DNA of 5,080 nt. Origin: G039029935 sp039029935. GTDB lineage: Bacteria; Chloroflexota; Anaerolineae; Caldilineales; Caldilineaceae. Location: positions 1-5,080 of the forward strand of contig JBCCFC010001029.1 of assembly GCA_039029935.1 (NCBI GenBank), given 5' to 3'. The notes under the pieces were generated by a model. It saw only the letters and a program-made list of their open reading frames with translations. It had not been told where the DNA came from and made no database searches. This document shows, piece after piece, positions 1 to 5,080 of this stretch. Position 1 is the stretch's first letter. Each line of letters starts with the position of its first letter. The translations under genes were made by a program, and so were the position numbers.

Positions 1-62
1 CTTTTTTTATTCCAGATATTGTAATCAAGATGGTGTGTATGCCGCGAACACTTTCAGAATGC

Positions 63-326
63 TCAACGCTTAGACACTTTCTCTTCCGATTCCGACAGCA
101 ACTGCATAATAAATTTTGTCAGACCTGTTCGGCTTGAATCCAACGCAGCGTTGACTAGTCGGTCTAAGGCCTTCGGTTGATCAACTTTTTCAAGTTGCTC
201 TGTAATAAATTCGGAATCTGTTTCACTCAACGGAGATATATGATTGAGAATACCCAGAATTCTTTCTCGCTTTACTTTTATATCACTCATTTCTATCCCT
301 TTCGCAATGTCTTTCTCAGAAACCAC
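63..326 (-). CDS. Small hypothetical protein (87 aa; possible helix-turn-helix at N-terminus)
   Basis: I do not recognise this protein. It is charged and probably mostly helical, with no signal peptide, membrane segment or cysteines. Residues 4-24 (EKDIAKGIEMSDIKVKRERIL) carry D, A, K, S, V and R at the spacing of a LacI-like helix-turn-helix, but the usual Gly/Asn of the turn is Glu, so DNA binding is only a possibility. Two starts are plausible: GTG at 324-326 with GAGG seven bases upstream, and ATG at 288-290 (75 aa) with AAAGGGA five bases upstream. The longer form keeps the helix-turn-helix-like segment. The frame stays open for 35 more codons upstream, to a TAA at 432-434, without ATG, GTG or TTG, so this may be the tail of a decayed longer gene. 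It lies beyond the cysNC terminator and behind its own candidate promoter, so it is probably transcribed separately. No hairpin terminator is visible between its stop and the window edge. Confidence 0.5.
   Translation of the reverse strand: MVSEKDIAKGIEMSDIKVKRERILGILNHISPLSETDSEFITEQLEKVDQPKALDRLVNAALDSSRTGLTKFIMQLLSESEEKVSKR
296..302 (-). promoter_or_regulatory. Candidate ribosome binding site for an internal ATG start of the small ORF
   Basis: On the minus strand AAAGGGA lies five bases before the ATG at 288-290. This makes a 75-aa product plausible. It competes with GAGG (334-337), seven bases before the GTG at 324-326. The sequence alone does not settle which start is used. Confidence 0.4.
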
Positions 327-387
327 GACTGTACCTCTATCAAGCCAGAAATTTCTGACTCGTTTTTCAAGGATTAATTGTAGCTCT

Positions 388-416
388 ATTTTAGTAGCAA
401 CGACGCTGCTTGTAAA
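388..416 (-). promoter_or_regulatory. Candidate sigma70-type promoter for the small ORF
   Basis: On the minus strand, TTTACA (411-416, five of six matches to TTGACA) is followed by a 17-base spacer and TAAAAT (388-393, five of six matches to TATAAT). Transcription would begin near position 381, leaving a leader of about 55 bases to the GTG start or 90 bases to the ATG start. The site lies after the cysNC terminator and before the small ORF, where a separate promoter would be needed. It also sits inside the start-less open extension of the small ORF frame. If that extension is really coding, the promoter match would be coincidental. Confidence 0.45.
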
Positions 417-442
417 GCCAGAGACTGGATTTTAGACAAAAT

Positions 443-474
443 TTCATCCAAAATCTCTCGATTTTGGGGATGAA
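443..474 (-). other. Imperfect hairpin, possible weak second terminator
   Basis: CCAAAATC (448-455) and GATTTTGG (460-467) form a perfect 8-bp stem around a TCTC loop. TTCAT (443-447) and ATGAA (470-474) extend it by 5 bp across a two-base GG bulge. On the minus strand it is followed by ATTTTGT, a poor T-tract, so it could act as a weak back-up terminator after the main hairpin at 531-576. The stem is AT-rich. It could equally be a regulatory structure or chance in AT-rich DNA. Confidence 0.3.
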
Positions 475-519
475 CTATTCAAAATAAGCGAATTATCTCC
501 TCGAAACAATGAAATTTAG

Positions 520-576
520 AAAAAATAAAGGCCCATTGCGATAATACAACGACATCGTTGTATTATCGCAATGGGC
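520..576 (-). terminator. Intrinsic terminator of the cysD-cysNC operon (22-bp perfect hairpin plus T-tract)
   Basis: Positions 531-552 and 555-576 are perfect reverse complements (22 bp each), separated by only CA; the real RNA loop would be four bases after one pair opens. Read on the minus strand, the hairpin starts 29 bases after the cysNC stop codon and ends in the GC-rich base GCCC/GGGC pairing. It is followed by CTTTATTTTTT (519-530), the expected U-tract. The plus-strand flank after 576 has no T-run, so termination is directional and serves cysNC. The stem is much longer than a usual intrinsic terminator, so an inserted palindromic repeat that doubles as a terminator is an alternative. 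Confidence 0.85.
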
Positions 577-605
577 TGCGACTTCAATATTCGCGCGTCA
601 AAACT

Positions 606-2588
606 CTATGCTACCGCTAGCAAAATTCCCTGCCGTGTCAGCTCTTCAATAATCGTATCCACAATCTCCTCAGCACTGTGAATATCCGTCTCAACCACTA
701 GCTCTGCATTCTCTGGCTCTTCATAGGGTGATGAGATGCCCGTGAACTGTGGAATCTCGCCGCTCAACGCCTTGGCATACAAGCCCTTGGGATCACGCCG
801 TTTGCACACCTCAATATCACATTTCACATACACTTCAAAGAAACGACTTTCTGGCAGTAGCGACCGCGCAAAATCGCGATCTGCTCGGAATGGAGAAATG
901 AATGTACAAAGTGTCAGGCTACCGTGATCAAAAGCGAGACGTGCCACCTCGGATACACGACGAATGTTCTCCTTACGATCCGCATCCGAGAACCCAAGAT
1001 CACCATTGAGGCCATGTCGGACATTATCCCCGTCCAAAGCAACCGTCTGGCAACCCATATTAAACAGTTTACGCTCCAACAGCTTTGCTACAGTCGATTT
1101 ACCAGAGCCAGATAATCCCGTAAACCACAGAACTGCCGCTTTGTGACCATTACGACGCTCACGAAGTTCCCGCGTGACGGCCATGGTTTCCCAAACCACA
1201 TTTTCGGACTTTTGCCGTTGTGTTTCTGAGGAGACCACCTCTTCGAGGTCCCGTGCGCGGCGGCGGATCATGCCAGCGGCGACTGTCCAATTATGGTCCG
1301 GATCAATCAGAATAAAACTGCCTGTTTCACGGTTCAGTTGATATGGATCAAAATAGAGCGGCTGCGTTGTGGTCAGCTTGACACGGCCAATTTCATTCAG
1401 ATGAAATGTCTCAGCATCTTCACGGTGCATCGTATCCACATCAATGCGATAATTGATCTCTGAGATATAGGCTCGCACTTGGCGCGATGTATGCTGTAGA
1501 ATATAGGACTTCTGAGGTTGCATCGGCTCATCATGCATCCAACAGAGTATGCTCTCCAATTGGTTGGCAACGTGGGGCAAGTTTTGTCGGCGCACAATCA
1601 TGTCACCCCGACTGATATCAATCTCATCGGCTAAGGTAAGCGTGACAGAATCGCCCGCAGCGGCTTCGGCCAAATCACCATCAAACGTGCTGATCGATGC
1701 CACTTTGCTTGTGTGTCCTGACGGCAATACAACAATGTCTTCACCGGGGGTAATACGACCAGAACTAATCTGTCCAGCAAACCCACGAAAATCCTGATGC
1801 GGTCGAATGACGGTTTGAACAGGAAAACGGAAATCAACAAGATTGCGGCTCGCACCAATGTTCACCGTTTCCAGATGATGGAGCAGTGTTGGTCCTTCAT
1901 ACCAAGGCGTCTTGTCGCTTTTGTTGACAACGTTATCACCCATCAAAGCAGAGATAGGGATAAAGGTTAAGCCAGAGATGGATAGTTTTGTTGCAAAGTC
2001 CGAGAATTCGCTCACGATACGGTCGTATGTATTCTGTTCGAAGTCAACTAAGTCCATCTTGTTGACTGCGACCAGTACATGCGGAATCTGCAACAGTGAC
2101 GCCAAAAATCCGTGTCGCTTCGATTGGGTTAGAACACCTTTACGGGCGTCGATCAGAATAATGGCAAGCTCGGCTGTCGATGCGCCCGTGACCATGTTAC
2201 GTGTGTATTGAATGTGACCGGGTGTGTCCGCAATGATAAATTTACGTTTCGGTGTGGCAAAATAGCGATAGGCAACATCAATGGTGATGCCCTGTTCACG
2301 TTCCGCACGCAAGCCATCGGTCAACAAAGCCAGGTCAACTTGCTCATCACCGCGATTCTGACTGGCTCTTTCGACGGCCTCTAGCTGATCCTCAAAGATG
2401 GCTTTGCTATCGTAGAGTAATCGCCCAATGAGCGTACTCTTACCGTCATCTACACTGCCTGCGGTTGTAAAACGCAATAAATCCATCGACAGATAGTCAT
2501 CCGCATTTTCGTGCATTACCTCAGCAGCTATCGAGTTCAATTCCAGGCTTTGATTATTTATATCTAGTGTTTCAGTTACAGTACTCAT
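606..2588 (-). CDS. cysNC: Bifunctional sulfate adenylyltransferase large subunit / adenylylsulfate kinase (CysN-CysC fusion, NodQ-like)
   Basis: The N-terminal part is the GTPase subunit of ATP sulfurylase, which with CysD turns sulfate and ATP into APS. The C-terminal part is APS kinase, which makes PAPS. Both are cytoplasmic. GTPase motifs are GSVDDGKST (44-52), the switch region EQGITIDVAYRYF (98-110), DTPGH (121-125), NKMD (176-179) and SAL (213-215). EF-Tu-like beta-barrel domains follow at about 243-450. The kinase domain shows Walker A GLSGSGKST (491-499), DGDNVR (519-524), FISPFRADR around Ser565 (the serine equivalent to the phosphoserine of E. coli CysC), DPKGLY (about 599-604) and FTGISSPYE (616-624). 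At 660 aa it matches the full length of NodQ/CysNC fusions, and both halves look intact. The ATG lies three bases after the cysD stop, with AGGGG inside the end of cysD 12 bases upstream, so translational coupling is likely. The first 35 residues are a variable leader. Confidence 0.97.
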   Translation of the reverse strand: MSTVTETLDINNQSLELNSIAAEVMHENADDYLSMDLLRFTTAGSVDDGKSTLIGRLLYDSKAIFEDQLEAVERASQNRGDEQVDLALLTDGLRAEREQGITIDVAYRYFATPKRKFIIADTPGHIQYTRNMVTGASTAELAIILIDARKGVLTQSKRHGFLASLLQIPHVLVAVNKMDLVDFEQNTYDRIVSEFSDFATKLSISGLTFIPISALMGDNVVNKSDKTPWYEGPTLLHHLETVNIGASRNLVDFRFPVQTVIRPHQDFRGFAGQISSGRITPGEDIVVLPSGHTSKVASISTFDGDLAEAAAGDSVTLTLADEIDISRGDMIVRRQNLPHVANQLESILCWMHDEPMQPQKSYILQHTSRQVRAYISEINYRIDVDTMHREDAETFHLNEIGRVKLTTTQPLYFDPYQLNRETGSFILIDPDHNWTVAAGMIRRRARDLEEVVSSETQRQKSENVVWETMAVTRELRERRNGHKAAVLWFTGLSGSGKSTVAKLLERKLFNMGCQTVALDGDNVRHGLNGDLGFSDADRKENIRRVSEVARLAFDHGSLTLCTFISPFRADRDFARSLLPESRFFEVYVKCDIEVCKRRDPKGLYAKALSGEIPQFTGISSPYEEPENAELVVETDIHSAEEIVDTIIEELTRQGILLAVA

Positions 2589-2591
2589 GGT

Positions 2592-3497
2592 TTAAAAATA
2601 CCCCTGCTTCTTTCGATCTTCCATCGCTGCTTCGGAACGTTTGTCGTCTGCACGCCCACCTCGTTCTGTGACACGAGCAGATGCGACTTCATGAATAATA
2701 TCATCTAGTGTATTGGCTTCGGATAGAACAGCCCCCGTACATGTCATATCGCCGATGGTACGGAAACGAACTTGTTTGGTTTCAACAGACTCACCAGGCT
2801 GTGGTTGCACGATGTCAGATGCGGCCAACATCACACCATCGCGTGTCAAAATTTTGCGATCATGAGAGAAATAGAGTGATGGAATCTTGATACCCTCGCT
2901 GCGGATATATTGCCAGATATCCATTTCCGTCCAATTGCTGATCGGAAATACGCGAAAATTCTCGTTGGGTTTCTTCCGTCCGTTGAGCAAAGTCCAAAGT
3001 TCTGGCCGTTGATTTTTGGGGTCCCACTGTCCAAAGGCATCACGGTGCGAAAAGAAACGTTCCTTTGCACGCGCCTTCTCTTCATCACGCCGAGCACCAC
3101 CCAATGCCGCTTCCACCTTGAATTCAGCCAATGCATCCAGTAATGTCACAATTTGAAGACCATTACGTGTTGCATTTGGCCCTTCCTCTTCTATGGCACG
3201 CCCTTGATCAATGGAATCTTGTACATAACGAACAATCAGTTGTGCATCAATTGTCTCGACCAAGTTATCGCGAAACGTAAGCGTCTCGGCAAAGTTGTGC
3301 CCTGTATCAATATGCATCAGTGGAAAAGGTACCTTTCCCGGATAAAATGCTTTGCGTGCCAAGTGTACCATCACGATTGAGTCCTTGCCGCCGGAAAAGA
3401 GTAGCATAGGCCGTTCAAATTGTGCAGCAACTTCACGCATGACAAAAATCGCTTCAGATTCCAACTGTTTTAGATGTGAACGAATATAAGATGACAT
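2592..3497 (-). CDS. cysD: Sulfate adenylyltransferase small (catalytic) subunit
   Basis: CysD is the ATP-pyrophosphatase-fold subunit that adenylylates sulfate to APS, driven by the GTPase of CysN encoded immediately downstream. The 301-aa product is full length. The N-terminus (SHLKQLESEAIFVMREVAAQF) aligns with family starts, supporting the ATG chosen. The PP-loop is SGGKDS (35-40); further family signatures are HIDTGHNFAE (62-71), GGARRDEEKARAKER (133-147), WDPKNQRPELW (157-167), RVFPISNWTE (181-190) and the conserved C-terminal KKQGYF (296-301). The SGGKDS/GHNF form differs from the IGKDS/GWKF form of E. coli and belongs to the other common bacterial CysD type. No clear Shine-Dalgarno sequence precedes the ATG; the leader ends in AT-rich sequence. 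cysD and cysNC form one operon. No confident promoter was found in the 194 bases upstream, so transcription may come partly from the dehydrogenase gene. Confidence 0.97.
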   Translation of the reverse strand: MSSYIRSHLKQLESEAIFVMREVAAQFERPMLLFSGGKDSIVMVHLARKAFYPGKVPFPLMHIDTGHNFAETLTFRDNLVETIDAQLIVRYVQDSIDQGRAIEEEGPNATRNGLQIVTLLDALAEFKVEAALGGARRDEEKARAKERFFSHRDAFGQWDPKNQRPELWTLLNGRKKPNENFRVFPISNWTEMDIWQYIRSEGIKIPSLYFSHDRKILTRDGVMLAASDIVQPQPGESVETKQVRFRTIGDMTCTGAVLSEANTLDDIIHEVASARVTERGGRADDKRSEAAMEDRKKQGYF

Positions 3498-3691
3498 ATG
3501 AATCGTTAAATTTTTTCACTTTCGGTTCTACTGAATTTCAGATAATAGACTAGGCAAGGAGCATGGTAGGCAATTGAGACCTCGTATCTATACAGCACGC
3601 TATCCTGTTGAACCACTTTTGTAATTGTTGTCTTAGGTGTTATTCCAATGGTTATCCCAAATAATTAACCGAGTATTTCTCACACTCTATT
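3498..3691. other. Intergenic region between the nucleotide-sugar dehydrogenase and cysD
   Basis: These 194 AT-rich bases hold no credible ORF. On the minus strand I see no hairpin with a T-tract after the dehydrogenase stop; only 4-5 bp stems can be drawn. The best -10-like element for cysD is TATTAT (3542-3547), but its only decent -35 (TTGCCT, 3568-3573) is 20 bases away, too far for a confident call. A small palindrome CTGAATTTCAG sits at 3531-3541, and two direct repeats lie at 3639-3660. Read-through from the dehydrogenase gene into cysD is therefore possible. Confidence 0.5.
3639..3660. repeat. Pair of 10-base direct repeats (GTTATYCCAA), possible regulator site
   Basis: GTTATTCCAA (3639-3648) and GTTATCCCAA (3651-3660) differ at one base and are separated by two bases, a period of 12. 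They lie about 140-165 bases upstream of cysD and 30-50 bases downstream of the dehydrogenase stop. Tandem short repeats in an intergenic region can be a protein binding site, but a pair this short can also occur by chance. Confidence 0.3.
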
Positions 3692-5041
3692 TTATATTAC
3701 ATGGCGAGTATCAACCAATAATTTTGCTTTTTGGACAACCTCTTGCCAATCGTAGGCAGAATGGTCAGTCGCAATGACGACACAATCAGCATCGACAAGC
3801 TTTGTATCTAAATCGGGTACACAGGTCATATCTAATCCCTCGTACTGAAATGACGGCACATGTGGATCGTGGTAATCGACAAACGCACCTTTATTTTTTA
3901 AGAGATGAATGATATCAAGTGCTGGTGATTCGCGCATGTCACTTACATTCTTTTTGTAGGCAACGCCAAGAACGAGAATCTTGCTGCCATTGACAGGTTT
4001 ACGTTGTTCATTGAGTTTGTCTTGAACCTTGTGTGTCCAATATTCGGGCATGCTTGTGTTAATTTCGCTTGCCAATTCGATAAAGCGGGCGTTGTACTCC
4101 AAAGTACGCATCTTCCATGATAGATAGTGTGGGTCTATCGGAATACAATGTCCTCCTAGCCCTGGACCAGGTGTAAACTTCATAAACCCAAACGGCTTGG
4201 TATCAGCGGCTTCTAAGACCTCCCAAGCGTCCAACCCAAGCTTATCACACATCAACAGAAGCTCGTTTGCAAGACCAATATTCACGGAACGAAATGTATT
4301 CTCAAATAGCTTTACCATCTCGGCGGCATCTGGAGAGGAAACGGGTACAAGCGTTCCAACTGCCTGACCATAATAGGCTTGTGCAACCTCTAAGCAGTCA
4401 GGTGTGATGCCGCCAATGACTTTGGGCATGGTTTCAACGGTCCAATCTGTCCGTCCAGGATCAATACGTTCTGGTGAAAAAGCAAGGAAAAAGTCTTGTC
4501 CAGCAACCATTTTAGGTGACAAATCAACCTCTACGGCATCATTATTCTGATTGTGTCCCAGTTGGTTTTCTGCGGTGGATTGCACCAACCTAGACAGAAT
4601 TGCATCTCTTGTTGTACCAGGATACGTTGTCGATTCCAACACAATTGTCATACCGGGATGTAAATAGCGGGCAATTTGCTCGCTAGCATCCACAATATAG
4701 GAAATATCAGGTTCGCCCGTTTTATCCAATGGTGTTGGTACACAGATCGAAACAGCATCGCATTCCTGCAAAATTGAATAATCAGTGGAAGCTTTTAAAC
4801 TGCCAGGCCCCACCCTATCAATCAGTGGACCTAATACATCATTCGGGATATCCTCAATGTACGATTCCCCTTCATTAATTGAATCAACCTTAGTGGGGTC
4901 AACGTCAATTCCTGTTACCTCATAGCCAGCCTTGGCAAAAGCCACACTCAAGGGTAGCCCCACATAGCCAAGCCCAATCACTGCGATATGAGCATTATAC
5001 GAACTAAATTTTTTTAATGCGTCTTGTTTAATCTGAGACAT
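3692..5041 (-). CDS. Nucleotide-sugar 6-dehydrogenase (UDP-glucose/UDP-N-acetylglucosamine dehydrogenase family, WbpA-like)
   Basis: This cytoplasmic enzyme oxidises C6 of a UDP-sugar to the uronic acid with two NAD+ per turnover, supplying precursors for O-antigen, capsule or exopolysaccharide. The N-terminal NAD-binding Rossmann domain has GLGYVGLP (23-30) and acidic Asp46 at the end of the second strand. Other family marks are VPTPLD (101-106), ESTTYPGTT (136-144), SPERIDPG (189-196), KLFENTFRSVNI (244-255) and the catalytic motif GPGLGGHCIPIDP with Cys299. The C-terminal domain has GVAYKKNVSDMRESPAL near residues 355-375. The overall pattern is closest to WbpA-type (UDP-GlcNAc 6-dehydrogenase) proteins, but the substrate (GlcNAc, Glc or GalNAc) cannot be read from motifs alone. 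At 449 aa it is slightly long, because of an extra hydrophilic loop near residues 153-182. The ATG has AAAGGA eight bases upstream. Any promoter lies mostly outside the window. Confidence 0.93.
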   Translation of the reverse strand: MSQIKQDALKKFSSYNAHIAVIGLGYVGLPLSVAFAKAGYEVTGIDVDPTKVDSINEGESYIEDIPNDVLGPLIDRVGPGSLKASTDYSILQECDAVSICVPTPLDKTGEPDISYIVDASEQIARYLHPGMTIVLESTTYPGTTRDAILSRLVQSTAENQLGHNQNNDAVEVDLSPKMVAGQDFFLAFSPERIDPGRTDWTVETMPKVIGGITPDCLEVAQAYYGQAVGTLVPVSSPDAAEMVKLFENTFRSVNIGLANELLLMCDKLGLDAWEVLEAADTKPFGFMKFTPGPGLGGHCIPIDPHYLSWKMRTLEYNARFIELASEINTSMPEYWTHKVQDKLNEQRKPVNGSKILVLGVAYKKNVSDMRESPALDIIHLLKNKGAFVDYHDPHVPSFQYEGLDMTCVPDLDTKLVDADCVVIATDHSAYDWQEVVQKAKLLVDTRHVI

Positions 5042-5080
5042 CCTCTAGATCCTTTATAATGGGTACTACATAACTCATGC

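Noticed and set aside
1..10. T-run at the left edge as the tail of a plus-strand terminator
   Set aside because: Any hairpin that would precede it lies outside the window, so it cannot be supported.
177..435. Two overlapping plus-strand open frames opposite the small ORF
   Set aside because: They are antisense shadows of the minus-strand small ORF region; one (244-435) uses the exact complementary codon frame. Neither shows a domain, and there is no independent support.
531..576. Inverted repeat as the terminal repeats of an insertion sequence or a CRISPR repeat
   Set aside because: The arms are almost adjacent with no intervening gene, there is no visible target duplication, and only one copy is present in the window, so the terminator reading is simpler.
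1912..2211. 99-codon plus-strand open frame inside cysNC
   Set aside because: It lies wholly antisense to the conserved CysN GTPase domain, its translation shows no recognisable domain, and it is explained as a shadow of strong coding on the other strand.
2846..3380. Several 60-96 codon open frames on both strands inside cysD
   Set aside because: cysD is intact and conserved along its full length; these frames have no family features and overlap it completely.
3531..3541. Palindrome CTGAATTTCAG upstream of cysD as a regulator operator
   Set aside because: Five-base arms in AT-rich DNA are common by chance and the sequence does not match an operator I can name.
3542..3573. Promoter for cysD made of TTGCCT and TATTAT
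   Set aside because: The spacer is 20 bases, well outside the usual 16-18, and no extended -10 element compensates. It is noted in the intergenic entry but not called as a promoter.
5053..5062. TATAAA-like element just upstream of the dehydrogenase start as a -10 box
   Set aside because: It would place the transcription start at or within the Shine-Dalgarno sequence, leaving almost no leader, and the -35 region cannot be matched convincingly.

Overview
The window is a bacterial chromosomal stretch in which every convincing gene reads on the minus strand. In transcription order (right to left) these are a nucleotide-sugar 6-dehydrogenase (3692-5041), cysD (2592-3497), a fused cysN-cysC (606-2588), and a small unidentified ORF (63-326). 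The organism is most likely a proteobacterium. The CysN-CysC fusion has the NodQ-like layout known from many Alphaproteobacteria and some Gammaproteobacteria, and base composition is moderate, with AT-rich intergenic DNA. A marine alphaproteobacterium would fit, but nothing here (no rRNA, no lineage marker) fixes the taxon.

Layout. The dehydrogenase starts close to the right edge behind a good Shine-Dalgarno sequence. It is separated from cysD by 194 bases that show no clear terminator and no confident promoter, but do hold a pair of 10-base direct repeats. cysD and cysNC are 3 bases apart and surely one transcription unit. About 30 bases after the cysNC stop lies a perfect 22-bp hairpin followed by a T-rich tract on the minus strand, a strong intrinsic terminator. 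Between it and the small ORF are a second, weaker hairpin and a good sigma70-like promoter (TTTACA, 17 bases, TAAAAT).

How the genes work together. CysD and the CysN domain form ATP sulfurylase (sulfate to APS, with GTP hydrolysis). The fused CysC domain phosphorylates APS to PAPS. PAPS can feed cysteine synthesis or sulfotransferases. The adjacent WbpA-type dehydrogenase makes a UDP-uronic acid for surface polysaccharide, so one reading is a sulfated-glycan locus. This is inference from context, because no sulfotransferase or glycosyltransferase lies in the window.

I see no undescribed system. The points most worth a second look are the small ORF, whose frame stays open for 35 codons upstream of any usable start and which carries a helix-turn-helix-like segment; the unusually long perfect terminator hairpin; and the pairing of sulfate activation with uronic acid synthesis.
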